Below, piece after piece: positions 11,616-23,606 of a stretch of 64,000 nt of DNA (positions within the stretch are counted from its first letter, which is position 1; every line of letters starts with the position of its first letter). The DNA lies in contig JANAVB010016199.1 in NCBI GenBank assembly GCA_029216955.1, positions 10,167,960 through 10,231,959 on the forward strand, written 5' to 3'. The notes below the pieces were generated by a model. That model had not been told where the DNA came from, did no database searches, and saw nothing but the letters and a program-made list of their open reading frames with translations. A program made the position numbers and the translations under genes. Origin of the DNA: Iris pallida (lineage: Eukaryota; Streptophyta; Magnoliopsida; Asparagales; Iridaceae).

Positions 11616-13394
11616 AAATGCGTGTCGGGGACCACGTCCCACAAATCAAGCAAACTTTATATGAATTCATGCCAGAACGACGCCATGAGTCAACTGGTGG
11701 TGTCAGAAATTGAATCCGAAGTTCCGGATTCAAAATTAGAATTTTACAAGTTGGAAATTACGAATTTGGACGACCAAATTTGGCATCAAATTCAACCAAT
11801 CAAACGAGGTCACAATAAAATGAAACTTAACAGACAGGAAGAGGGTTATACCAGCTATGCACAGAAACTGGTGGCACGCCAAACAGAGCTGCGATGGCGA
11901 AGATAAGAGCCAATGAAGTTGGCTCCGCAAAACTGTCCAAAACATACACAATTTAAACGGTCAACTTGGCGGCCGGTTTTGATCTATCAAATGATCGAAT
12001 TAACAGGTGAAACTTGATAAGGGTGAAGGGGTATATACCAGGATTGTGACGGAGCAAAAAAGTTTGCCGATACAACGGTCGAATTTCTCGAAAAATATGC
12101 ACGAAGTTGCTATCCCGAAATACGATTCTGAATCCGATCCAGCGCGCGTCACGGCGGGATCTCGTGCCAAACACACGAATAACCCGTTTCACGTGCCAGG
12201 GGCGAAGGTGCCGCAAGAGGGGCTTCGTCGGAGGTCGTCGGGGTCAAAGGGGTGCTTGTGGTGGTCGTGGGCGGCGGTGGTTGGCCGCGGCGGCGGTGTG
12301 CAGCCGCTGCCACGTGGTTGGTGCAGCCACTGCTGCTGTTACTACAGCTGCTGCTGCGAAAACCACGAGATCAGAGTTTAAGACATAATACAATATCCTA
12401 AAATATAACATGTAACATAAGTCTCAAAGCTAGCTGGAACGCAGTCCAGTCAAACCTAGCTAGTCTAGTTCACTACCACTATAGACACAGGCATAAGAGG
12501 AAGATCTTGGTAATAGTCTCGAGCAGTCAACATCTAAATCCTCTGTAATATCGACGGGGTTATCCTGTCAAGAAAATGAACAAGCACAAACACCAACAAT
12601 AGTTCCATAGTATTGACATATGCTATAAGAGACAATCATAATGGAATACAAGATGATATATCAAGACTGTAAATAAAACGTGATATATAAACTAGAAATC
12701 ATGTCAGGGTGTAACGTACAAGAAAGTAGAACAGTACAAGAATATCTGATGTATAATGTAAACATAAAATAGTGCCTTGAGATATTATAGCGTTATGTGA
12801 TCGGCTTGGGTCAAGATCAGACTGTTCAATTTGGCCCGACTATCACAGAAAAATCTCAAGAAGGGTCAAGCCGGCCAACATGGAAAGCGAGCACAAGAAA
12901 TATAAGATCTCACTACACCCTACGTGCATTGAGGGTGATGCAAGCACAAGAATAGTGACATGGGGGTATTGATCACATAACCTATAATAACTCCCAATCC
13001 TCGAATAGTATATTGATCCGGACATAGCACGTCATGACATGGGATTCATCAAGATGGTAGCTAATCCCCATCAGGAATCGGTGTCTATACAAGCACAAGA
13101 AACAAGATCAAACAATGTACCAATATACCAAGAAAGTTCAGGAATAACATCTCATGCCAGGATCCAACGTCTACTAGTCCGTGCACCAACGTGACAAGAA
13201 TCAAGTAAAATACTATAACTGAATCAGATACAGAAAATATCAAGACAAGGAACTACTATCAGATAATGTACTCACCTGCGGTCCTGAGCTGTCAAATAGG
13301 GTCAATGCTCAGAGTGATATCACGGACCTATATATATATAAGCTAATTAGGGTTCAACGGTGTTAGGCATGATTATATAGTATATGCTATGTAA

Positions 13395-13590
13395 TCTAGG
13401 TTAAACTCAGTCAACTAAGTCAAACTAGGTCACACTAAGTTAAACTAGGTCAAGTGTTGACTTATAGTTGACTTTTGGTCAACTGGTCAACTCTGGTCAA
13501 CTCCTAATCCAATCTAGGTCAAATGTTGACTTGCAGTTGACCTTGAGTCAAAACAATCAACCTTGGTCAATCATGGTCAAATCTAGTCTG
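13395..13590. promoter_or_regulatory. W-box-like cluster, LTR B copy 2
   Basis: The second copy of the GGTCAA/TTGAC-rich block, retained with few changes after the 2.8-kb duplication. Confidence 0.4.
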
Positions 13591-14023
13591 TATTAAAATA
13601 TCAAGTTGTACCTCGTTATTCGTACATCGAAACTTACGACAGGTAAATCGAGATAAGACGGTCAACAGTAAGGTTAATAATGTTATCATAGTGATCCACA
13701 TGGTTATCTTGTCAATTTCAGCGATGTGAGATCGCTGGAATCGACTGATCTCAGTTTCGTTGCACTAATTACGAAATACGAACGTAATAAGAATTAATTA
13801 TAACTAAAGATGATACATAGAGAAATATTTACAAACATTGTAGGATAATGGAACAAATATTGCCGACGTGTCAAGAAGGGTCAAATCAGCTAGGATAGCC
13901 TATCCATAAATCCAGATTGGACACAAGGGTAAAAAGATAATTTCGGGTCAAAATGCTGTCCATATCGGACCTACTTTGCATCGAAAATGTGCAAAGATAC
14001 AATCCACTAAGCCTAGCAAATTA

Positions 14024-14460
14024 TATGTCCACGAATCCAGAATGACGATACGAACCCAACGGTATATCCAGAATTGGATTTCGTTGATCCGATCTCAAAT
14101 TGGTCCGTTGACCACGATATTGATATTCCGGTTTGTACAGAAAAGCGTACCGGGGCTAATGTCCTCAAAACTCAACAAATTATTAGTCAACAAGTCCAGA
14201 ATGACGATACGAACTCAATGGTATATCCGAAATTGGATTCCGATGACCCGATCTAAAAATGGTCCGTTGACTTGGATATTGGTATCCGATTTTTACGGAA
14301 ATACGTATCAGAGCAAATGTTCACTAAATGTAACAAATTGTATGTCAACGAGTCCAGAATGACGATACGAATTTATCGGTATATCCGAAATTGGATTTCG
14401 TTGAGCGATCTCAAAATGACCCATTGACTCGAATTGTGGGGCCCGCCTTCTACCAAAATG
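14024..14460. repeat. Three-unit array, copy 2
   Basis: The duplicate of the 11140-11615 array, with landmarks tatatgtccacgaatcc near 14024 and tatgtcaacgagtcc near 14340. The middle unit is altered (attagtcaacaag). Confidence 0.8.
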
Positions 14461-15033
14461 TGTGTCGGGGTCCACATCCTCCAAATCAAGCAAAATTTAT
14501 ATAAATCTATGCCAAAACGATGCCACGAATCTACTGGTGGTGCCAAAATTGAATCTGAAGTCCCAGATTCAAATTTATAATTTTACAAGTTAGAAATTAT
14601 GAATTTGGACGACCAACTTTGGCGTCAAATTCAACCAATCAAACGAGCTCACAATAAAACGAAACTTAAGGGACAAGAAGATGATTATACCAGCTATACA
14701 GAGGAACTGATGGGACACAAAATGGAGCAGCGATGGCAGAGATAAGAGCCGATAAAGTTGGCTCCGCAAAACTGTCCAAAACATACACAATTTAAACGGT
14801 CAACTTGGCGGCCAGTTTTGATCTATCAAACGATCGAATTAACGGGTGAAACTTGATAAGGGTGAAGGGGTACATACCAAGATTGTGATGGAGCAAAAAT
14901 TTTGTCGATCCAACGGTCGGATTTCTCAAAAAACATGCACGAATTTGTTGTCCCAAAATGTAATTCTGAATCCGATCCCGCCCGCGTTACGGCGGGATCT
15001 CGTGCCAAATTCACGAATAGCCCGTTTGACGTG

Positions 15034-15087
15034 CCGGGGGTGAAGGCACCGCAAGGGGGGCCGGGGGTGAAGGCACCGCAAGGGGGG
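15034..15087. repeat. 27-bp tandem duplication
   Basis: Two adjacent copies of a ccgggggtgaaggcaccgca-type unit (15034-15060, 15061-15087). They are present only in duplication copy 2 of LTR B and account for part of its extra length. Confidence 0.9.
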
Positions 15088-16552
15088 CCTCGCTGGAGGT
15101 CGTCGAGGTCATGGGGTGCTTGTGATGGTCGTGGGCGACGGTGGTTGACCGCGACGGCGGTATGCAGTCGCTGCCACACGGTTAGTGCATCTGTTGCTGC
15201 TGCTGCTGCTCGCCGGTACGTGTGCGATGGCCTGACGGCGTCGGTGGCCCAGCCGTGGTCGCATCTACAGCGGCTGCGGCTGCGTCTTGTACGCACGCAC
15301 GAGTGCACTGTTATGGCCGCGGCTGGTGATAGAGAGAATAATGAGGTGGAGAAGATGATGTGAAGAAGAAGATGAGGGTTTCGGCCATGGGGGTTTGGAA
15401 GATGTAGTGATGATGAAGGAGCTGTGGTGAAGAAATAGAAGAAGTCAGCCATGTGAGAAGTTTGAAATAAGGGAGAGAGAAATGTGTTATTATGAAATAA
15501 ATTGAGGTTAGTTGGCTCTGGAGTTGAAAGAGAGAGAGAGAGAGATTCTCCAAAAGTAAGGAGAGGGAAGCATTAGAGTTTCAGGGCCGACTATGTTTGG
15601 GGTGTGGGAGTGAGTGCTAGTAATGGGTAGTTGGGATTAAATAGGAGTTGAATGAATGTCTATTATTGAGTGTAGCTAGGTTAGGTCATAATTTAGGAAT
15701 TTTATTAAGGAAGTTGTCTATTAGATATTTTGGGTGGGCAGACTAGGTGTTTGGTATTTTGTAGGGGGTATGAGTGTTTGTATCCATGAGGGGTAACATA
15801 AAGCTTGGATTGGTTCCAAGGAGTCAAGTCGTGCCAAAATTGGGTTTGGTACGATAAATAGTTTAATTTTTAGTTATTTGATCATGGCTAAATAAGTAGC
15901 ATGCGGGGGCTGAATTAAATGGGACACAAGTGTCATGTGGGTAGTAGGCTTAATGTGGGCCATGTCCATATTTTGGGTCGACAGGTTTGGGTTTGAAATG
16001 GTGTCCCCAATTCAATTCGAAAATAAATATGACTCCGTGGGATGAATTAAAATTGGGTCTCGTGTCAGGAAAGTTGTGCGAAGCAAATGAAGCACAAGAT
16101 GGTGTGTCTAAGTGGGACATGAAGGTCATGGGGGTAGGGTATCTCGAGTAGATCATGTATGAGAAGTTGGTTTCGAGAAAACGACTAGTCTTGTGCACCT
16201 AAGTTAAAAGTCACGGCAACGTGCATATGATGATCAAAGATAAAAGTATGAATTTTATTAATAATTATTCAACGATCAAATGGCCTAAATTGATCCAAAG
16301 TTGTACGATACAAAAAGAGTACAAGGGAATATGTTTGAGTGGGACATGATATATCAAAATAAAGATAGTCTTGTCTACTACAAACTCATGAAGAAAGTTT
16401 CCAGATATTGGCATCTCTGATGCTCCAGAAATCAAAGTCACAAAAAAGAACATTAAATAAAAATAATAATCAAATAACAATATTTATTGAAAATAATCGA
16501 TTTAGAAAATAAAAAAATAACCCTAAATTTTAGGGGGCTTATATCCTACCCA

Positions 16553-18911
16553 CCTTATAAGAATTTCGTCCTCGAAATTAAAATCATCCAATAGGTCAAG
16601 CTAAGGTATGTAGCCGCTAAGGCACAGTACTCAATCTGCTACACTTGTGATCGTCCGTTCTGTTTCTCTCTACAAATATTTTGGTTCAGGTTCAACAAGC
16701 TTCTTCCATTAAAAAACTATGTCATTTTACCCCCTTAGAATCTTCATATCAATAAGAACCTTTACGTATATTCTAAAATATAGGTCATCCTCGAGATACT
16801 ATATATATCAACAATGCTTGTCCATCAACGAAAATTTCAATATCAATAACAATTAGTTTGTTTCGTTATCCCATCCTAAGTATCTTTATCCAATTAATCA
16901 TAGGCTCCTTGAAATTATACATTCAAAAATTATTCTTTGCATTAAGCCTTCTTCTTTTTTACTCAACAACTCCTGAATATAAACCCTAAAATCATATGTA
17001 AATAACTTGTAGATAACCAATAGTCACTTGGTCATCAAAGTCCTACAATGCTCAACCCTCGAACCTAATCACAAGATTTTAGTCCTTAATCTGTAGTGAC
17101 AAAAATATAATATTTCATTACTCTATCTTAGATACCTTTTTATCAATTTATATTATCAAACTAATCATTCTTAATTGTTTTTAAATCCACTATAGTCAGT
17201 CACTCATATCTGTCCTATAAGCTTAATCTGATAAATCCCCAAGAAAGATATACTCATCACAATCACATAATAACATATTATAGTTATAAAATCCGTTAAC
17301 AAGGTTTGGCTATTTCAGTCTTCTATTAAATAGAAGGTAACAAGGTCCTAAGACTGGGTCGAGCAATCCATATTAATATTCAGACAAATTAAGGGTCAAG
17401 CAATACAGGAAAGATTATCGAAATATTTCCAAGAATAGTACGAGGCCAAACGAGATGCATAGGATGTAGTCGAAGTAAAACTCGAGAACCATATACCTGC
17501 ATAATTATGTTACATGAAGTTACTATCGCGCTAGTGTGCATCTGGCTGCGATTAACTTTCTTGTTCCATAATACGACAGATGGCTGCAGTGCACAGCTGC
17601 CACGCCAGATAATATAGGTTCCTGAAATTATCTTGGCTAAATCCGTGAAATATTTCTAAACTAACTTTTGTAAAATAAAGGAGAAAATGTAAGTCAAAAT
17701 GCTTAAGGAGTGGTCCAAGTAGAATTCGAGAAATATATTTAACTTTGATGCCGTTATCTGAAGTCATGCCTTCCCAGTATTTCTCTGGATGCAAACTTCC
17801 GAATTCGTAATAAAAGGATAAATATAATTTTTGAACTTTTCTTGAATCAATCCATGAGGCACTTTCAACAATTATCGAGAAGGACGAAAAGAATTACCCA
17901 AGAGGTCAGCGAAGAAGAGTTTAGTCAAATCATAGGAAAGATGGAACACAAAACAATCATGTCGAGAAAAATCCTAGTCGTGGCTGTAGATAGACAAAGT
18001 TAATCAAGACAATAAGAATGATGGTAAGAATTTGTTCTTGCTTATCTGGTCATAACGAAGCGAACCGATTTAAAATATAATTTGATAACCATACACGTCT
18101 TTCTGAAATCATGTTGCCAGAATTTTCGCACGCCAGTAAGCATAGCTGCAATAAACGATAGAGTCTACAACTAAGGTATACACCCTAAAATTATGTCATA
18201 TAGAATTCTTACCACGCCAACCGGTATGGCTGTAAGAAATTCTAAATTCCATAACTAGGATAAGTATATCCAAAATCAGGCTCTATGTCCTTGTCATGCT
18301 AGCTAGTATGACGACGACAAATTCTAAACTCCATAAATAAAGCAGACATTTACCTTATTAGGGTATACCTTAATTCAATCCACAAAATTTATCTCGATGC
18401 AAGATCAAAGTCGACAACGAAAATTAGGAATCAAAGTCAATGATAAATCAAGGAAGAGTAAATGGAGACAAGCGAAAATAGATTTCGAGGTAAGATTTGA
18501 GTGAGATCCTCAAGGGTTGTCCCAAAGATATTATCTAAGTCAAAATTCAAAACTCCTTGAATGCAGTCTAAAACAAAACCCAACGTAAAGGGTTATAGTT
18601 CGACTTCTACTTTGTAGTTCTCTCGGGGGTCCATAAACTCATCCTAGTACAAGAATAAGGTTTGATAACAAGCAGATATTTAAGATCAGGACGAGCGAAA
18701 GCAAGTGGGAATAGAATCAAGAGTTTTCGAAGTAATATTCTCAGGGGTTATCCCTGGAATCTGTCAAGAGTTCCTAACTGTGATTGAGTAACTCCTATCA
18801 CAACCTAGAACCTATATCCTAGTAGCAGGCTCGTAGCAGCGCTTTAAGTCAAGAACCACTATGAAATTGCACTTGTTGCGACTCTGACCTGCATGGGCCA
18901 CCACAAAAATG
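16553..18911 (-). other. Element B internal domain, non-coding
   Basis: 2.36 kb with stops in all frames. I see no gag, protease, RT or integrase motif. The right end carries the primer-binding site and the left end the ggacgaaatt pre-LTR motif (minus strand). The absence of coding remnants, rather than broken ones, supports a non-autonomous origin. Confidence 0.7.
18886..18903 (-). other. Primer-binding site of B, tRNA-Ile type
   Basis: The plus strand gacctgcatgggccacca reads TGGTGGCCCATGCAGGTC on the element's strand, 8 bp inside the LTR end at 18912. It is identical to the site of element A, including flanking bases. Confidence 0.65.
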
Positions 18912-20096
18912 TGTCACGACCCGCACCCTGATTAGGGGCATGGGCACGTGGGTACGTCCAGCCTACATCGCAGAATCGGCGGTAGAATGATGTATAGGTC
19001 TATTAGGAAGTATAACATCTAAACAATATATATGTACCTGTCATCTCCGCACGGAGGTATATAATCTCAACTCAATCACAAGACATCTAAAGAAGATAAG
19101 CACGAATATCTTAAGGATATGATAAAAATAGATAAACTGAAGTAGATGCAAAAACTACGAGATTCGAGTTTAAGACATAATACAATATCCCAAAATATAA
19201 CATGTAACATAAGTCTCAAATCTAGCTGGAACGCAGTCCAGTTAAACCTAACTAGTCTAGGTCACTACCACTACAAACACTGGCATAAGAGGGAGATCCT
19301 GGTAATAGTCTCGAGCAGTCAGCATCTAAATCCTCTGTATTATCAATATGGTTACCCTGTCAGGAAAATAAACGAGCACAAACACCAACAATAGTTCCAT
19401 AGTATTGACAAATGCTATAAGAGACAATTATAATGGAATACAAGATGATATATCAAGACTGTAAGTAAAATATGATATATAAACTGGAAATCATGTCAGG
19501 GTGTAACGTACAGGAAAGTAGAACAGTACAGGAATATCTGATGTATATTGTAAACATAAAATAGTGCCTTAAGATATTATAGCCTTATGTGATCGGCTTG
19601 GGTCAACATCAGGCTGTTCTATTTTGCCCGACTATCACAGAAAAATCTCAAGAAGGGTCAAGCCAGCCAACATGGAAAGCAAGCACAAGAAATATAAGAT
19701 CTCACTATACCCTACGTGCAATGAGGGTGACGCAAGCACAAGAATAGTGACATAGGGTATTGATCACATAACCTAAATAACTCTCTATCCCCAAAAAGTA
19801 TATAGATCCAGACATAGCACGTCATGACACGGGATTCTCCAAGAGGGTAGCTTATCCCCCTTTGGAATCGGTGTCTATAGAAGTACAAGAAATAAGATCG
19901 AACAATGTACCAATATACCAAGAAAGTCCAGGAATAACATCTCATGCCAGGATCCGACGTATACTAGTCCGTGCACCATCGTGACAATAATCAAGTAAAA
20001 TACTATAACTGAATCAAATATAGAAAATATCAGGACACGGAACTACTATCAGAGAATGTACTCACCTACGGTCCTGAGCTGTCAAATGGGGTCAAT
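18912..20096 (-). repeat. Element B right LTR, truncated
   Basis: It aligns with 9293-10476 through tgtcacgaccc...gtcctgagctgtcaaatggggtc. Homology stops at 20096/20097, where aacaggtaggcaactctagaggggg begins. Confidence 0.85.
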
Positions 20097-21490
20097 AAAG
20101 AACAGGTAGGCAACTCTAGAGGGGGTGAATAGAGTTTATAACAATAGTAGCCAAATAAAAAATTAAACTCTTTTCACCAATAGTGAATAATCAGAGTAGT
20201 AATGCGAAAATGAATAGATCAAGAGAGCATACGCAAACACAGTCGTTTTTAACCTGGTTTCCCTCGTGGAGGACTAGTCCAGGCCTGAGAACTCTAGCTC
20301 AGGATTAAATTGACTATTTGTAAAATAGTAGTTAAACCCCATGCCTTTTCTTCAGAAGAGCACGTCAACTTCTTACAAAGATCGCTATGGCGATGCTTAG
20401 AAATTTCCAAACGACTTTCTTGACTCTTGCACAAACTTCTAACTGAATAGCACTGGGAACTTTTAGGCTTAGGAAGCTTGTGGCTAGTAGATGAGAAGGT
20501 TAAGACTTGTACGAGGCTTATAGAGAAGAGAAGAGAAGATAATTGGATGATTGAAAATGAGAGAATTCAAGGTCTATTTATACTAGTTGGGATAGGCAAA
20601 ATTCAACCAGAATTATGTGTCAAGAATTCAAATTTTTGGCCATTGGACAACTAGCATACAGTACACCCTAAAAATTAGGGTCCTGTAATTTAGGGGACAG
20701 AGTTCGGCCCGAACTCTGTATGGAGGCAGAGTTCGGCCCAAACTCTGTCTCCCTAAGACAGAATGTTCAAAATGGGCTTTTATGGGCTAGTTTGGCTTGG
20801 TGGAGCTTTTGGTTTTGGGGATAAGGTTTAAGCCCAGAATACCCAGTGCTACTCAGTTTACATTTAGCTAGACTCAATAAATATAAAATAATACAGACTC
20901 AAAAATCGAGTATGCTGTAGGAGAGAGACAACGTCCGTCTTGCATTGAGTTCTGTCTTAATGTGTCATATAATTATGACAAGTATCATATTGTCAATATT
21001 TGGTTGACTGTGATTAGGGTCAACAATCTCTCCCATATTGATAATTGATAAAATGATGTTTGTATATTCAATGTTCATACCTGGATACAAGATGAAAGTA
21101 GTAGACATGCAGTAGCTCTCCCGTAATAATAGCTCCCCCATAAACATAGCTTCTCTATTAGCAAACGTTCCTTATCCTGATATACATAATCTCCTCCAAA
21201 ATATAGATATCACACAATATGATATAAATATGAATATCAAATAGATCTTCCCCTTTTGGCATTTATCAATTATGTATAGCAAATATGAAAACACAGACAA
21301 GCAGAAAACTGTATAAAAGATGAACTGGCAATCACACAATAATAATGATATAATAACTGTAGATAAAATCTAAAGATCCACAGAAACAGAAAGTGTACCC
21401 ATACAAGAAAAACAAACTACATAATCATAAGTCCATAATGCATAGAACTAAATAAGATCATCAGCAGCAGCAGGTACGGAACCACATCCA
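20097..21490. other. Unresolved degenerate repeat DNA
   Basis: I find no gene. The start (ggcaactctagagggggtgaat) resembles phrases common in degenerate plant retroelements. The stretch contains hairpins and a long AT-rich tail. It separates the broken LTR of B from the minus-strand pseudogene that follows. Confidence 0.4.
20666..20749. repeat. Cluster of three hairpins
   Basis: CCCTAA-AAA-TTAGGG (20666-20680) is a perfect hairpin. It is followed by a near-palindrome acagagttcgg/ccgaactctgt (20697-20719) and a diverged second copy (20727-20748). Confidence 0.85.
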
Positions 21491-22440
21491 TCATGGAGCG
21501 CAAGATGGTCCAGCGGTGTCAGATGGATCAGTATCAGAACGACAAGGATCCATGAAAGCTGCATCCGAATCCAGATATCTCATGATCCAAGGGTCGTCGA
21601 TACGGTAACCATCACGAGATGGATCTCGCTGCATAGGAAGGGGCATAGAGGGATGCCGAAACATGGTGTATCGGATGTCATGCAATGAGTTGCTGATGGC
21701 ACTCATCTGCAAAGTAGTACAATAGTCGAGCTGGGTCCAGCGGTCGTCCTTCATCATGAAACGATCGCAAAGCATGGTCTGGATGGACTCAAGAGTAGCA
21801 GGAGGTGCGGGCGCAGGTTGCCCAAGAGCAAGTGCATCAACCTGACCATCAGACCTAGAATTCTCGGACACAGTAGGAGACCCGACAGCTGCCTGAAGCC
21901 GCCTTGCCTTAGACAGAAAGGCAGGGGCTTGAAGGAACTGGCACTCATCGAGAGGAACATAAAATGCACAAAAAACCATCGGCAAATAGAGTGCCTATAC
22001 CAATGATCGAGACCTCTTCCTTGTATTAATCATCCAATCCATCATAGTGCATGGAAGGTTGAACGGGACATGGAAGTGAAGGTGATAGAGGATAGAGATC
22101 TCAAAATAAGAAACTTCATCAGTCGATCCCACTTTGGGCATGATCGTGGAGAAGACGATACGATGAAGCTCGTAGAAATATGGGTTAAGGAAATTTGTAA
22201 GTAACTTGCATGGACGTGTGTTTGGAGTACACAAATCTTCCTTGAAACTCTCAAGAGACGACCCATCGGGAAATTGAAACTTGCGTGCATCGACAAGTTT
22301 TTCCTAAGAGTTGGGTTCCGGAATCTCGAGATATTTTGCAAGTTCAAAATCATCGAAAGAGATGTCGATCTCGGCGACACGAGAATAGAGTCGTGTGTCA
22401 TCAGGTTCTCGAAGAAGTTTCTTCTGTGGCCCAAGACGGT
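21491..22440 (-). pseudogene. Broken putative-plant-transposon-protein-like gene
   Basis: Read on the minus strand, frames covering 22434-22304, 22234-21995 and 21985-21491 follow one another with frameshifts between them. Recognisable parts are an N-terminal FFENLMTHDS / DISFDDFELAKYLEIPE segment, then NPYFYELHRIVFSTIMPKV, then FNLPCTMMDWMI. This order resembles the N-terminal domain of the putative plant transposon proteins often annotated near plant retroelements. The last frame (164 codons) has a loose Ala/Pro-rich stretch followed by LESIQTML...DRW. The family assignment is by eye. It is clearly non-functional, with at least two frame breaks, and its 5' end abuts the plus-strand upstream ORF of element F. 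Confidence 0.45.
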
Positions 22441-23388
22441 GATCGAGACTCTCCTGTGGCCTTACTTTCGACCGCAGATAACCCCACGGTCCCCAAATCC
22501 AGCAAAGAAAAATACTACGATGCTGAATTTTTTGGGACACAAAAGAAATCCATACGGACGAGGAAGAGGCTGCATAAGATAGATGGGCAGAGGACTCATG
22601 CGACAGCTGACTCTGGCCACAGGCAGATGGCCTATGCAGCTGCCAACTCTGGCCGTTGGCAGATGGCCCATGCGGCAGCTAACTCTGGCCGCAGACAGAT
22701 CGCCCTTGCGGCAGACAACTCTGGCCGTAGGCAGATCTCCCATGTGGCAGCCAACTTTAGCCGTAGGCAGATGGCCCATGCGACAACCAATCCTGGCCAT
22801 AGAAAGAGTATCTTATACGACCCTGTCAGAAGCTCTGTGTTCGATCGTCTCTCATGCGGGTCCGACTCCATGCGCCCAATTGAGAATGTGGGATGTATCA
22901 ATCTGGACTTCTTTTACAATGTGCCTTCGGGTGCTAAGTCAAAGAAGTCTAGGGCAGTGTGGGCCCAACAAGCCCAGTCAACTGTCCAAGTTGCTGACCG
23001 TCAGCGGGCAACATTAACTGTTATACGGGCTCCTGATGGAAAGCTATACAAAACCAGCCGCGACCAGTCCCCCAGAGCTAACGGACAGGGTGGGTCTCAA
23101 AAGTGTTCATCCAACGATCGTGAACAAGTACTTTTACTAGCCTTATATCAGGGAACAAATATGATACCTACGCACCCGTGTGCTCGGGATAACCGAGTCC
23201 TCAATTTGGATGCAAAGGTAGATCAGCCTGTAATTGACTTGCGTGAGGTGATTACTCACAAACACAAGGAGAATAAAGCAACCATGGCGTGTGATGAGCC
23301 CCTTCCGGGACATCGTTGCACCCAAGTCATCATCAAATATTGCTGCAACAAGTCGACAGCACCTGAAGATCGGCAGTCCGTTTTCTAA
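22285..23388 (+). pseudogene. Element F upstream ORF (Tat N-terminal extension)
   Basis: A 367-codon open frame. The first about 50 codons overlap the antisense pseudogene and may not be coding. The middle has six 12-residue repeats (consensus QMAHAAANSGRR), then RSSVFDRLSCG, comparable to KRSVFDRL in D and E. It ends with VDQPVIDLREVITH and VIIKYCCNKSTAPEDRQSVF, comparable to VIIQ(C/Y)CCQTTKRSVF in D and E. These matches place it in the N-terminal extension that precedes gag in this Tat group. No enzymatic domain is seen. Confidence 0.6.
22588..22803 (+). repeat. Six-copy 36-bp coding tandem repeat
   Basis: Units start every 36 bp (22588, 22624, 22660, 22696, 22732, 22768). Each encodes a 12-residue QMAHAAANSGRR-like unit. 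Being in frame, it extends the upstream ORF without breaking it. Confidence 0.95.
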
Positions 23389-23606
23389 TGACTGCAGCAG
23401 CCAGCACCTTACAACAACATAAGGAATAGGGGTAAATCCTGGAAGACGAAGAATTTCCTTTCGCCTCCTGTAATTCAACCCGGAAGGTTCTTTCCGACAA
23501 GGGAGGAAATAAGACAGGCTCTTCCAGCCCGACGATCTCCACCAGTATTGTAAGGTAACTATCTTCTGGAGGACTACCATCGACAACCACAGGGGGTGTC
23601 TACCTA
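23367..23606 (+). repeat. 240-bp duplicated F segment, left copy
   Basis: Matches 49346-49585 base for base in length with roughly 9 substitutions. It ends exactly at the left end of the LTR of element C (TGTCACG at 23607). Confidence 0.95.

Larger units (their letters stand above)
9539..15212. repeat. 2.8-kb tandem duplication inside LTR B
   Basis: Copy 1 (about 9539-12365) and copy 2 (about 12366-15212) are collinear throughout. Both start cgagatcagagtttaagac, contain the same W-box-rich block, a three-unit array and a GC-rich end with gctgctgctg. The copies differ by scattered substitutions and small indels, so the duplication is not recent. The truncated right LTR covers only the first 1.2 kb, so it cannot show whether the duplication predates insertion. 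Confidence 0.85.
9293..16552 (-). repeat. Element B left LTR (7.3 kb, internally duplicated)
   Basis: It starts tgtcacgacctgcaccc, identical in pattern to 18912 on. It ends, on the plus strand, ggcttatatcctaccca next to the pre-LTR motif. Its length is inflated by an internal tandem duplication of about 2.8 kb; without it the LTR would be about 4.4 kb. Confidence 0.7.
9293..20096 (-). mobile_element. Element B: inverted LARD-like LTR retrotransposon
   Basis: Minus-oriented. The left LTR (its 3' LTR) spans 9293-16552, the internal domain 16553-18911, and the right LTR (its 5' LTR) is cut off after 18912-20096. The internal domain has no ORF remnants, a tRNA-Ile type primer-binding site (18886-18903) and, on the minus strand, the ttcgaggacgaaattc pre-LTR motif (about 16562-16580). 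Terminal TGTCACGACC...CCCA fits the TG...CA rule. The right LTR ends abruptly at 20096 against unrelated sequence, so B is truncated. Confidence 0.75.

Noticed and set aside
11233..11664. 143-codon plus-strand frame
   Set aside because: It arises from the 158-bp tandem array; protein repeats mirror DNA repeats and the duplicate array near 14 kb is frame-broken.
14826..15452. 208-codon minus-strand frame
   Set aside because: GC-rich end of LTR B with trinucleotide repeats; its counterpart in duplication copy 1 is not conserved as a protein.
20666..20680. Telomere-like CCCTAA/TTAGGG
   Set aside because: A single hairpin, not an array; plant telomere repeats are CCCTAAA in long tandem runs.
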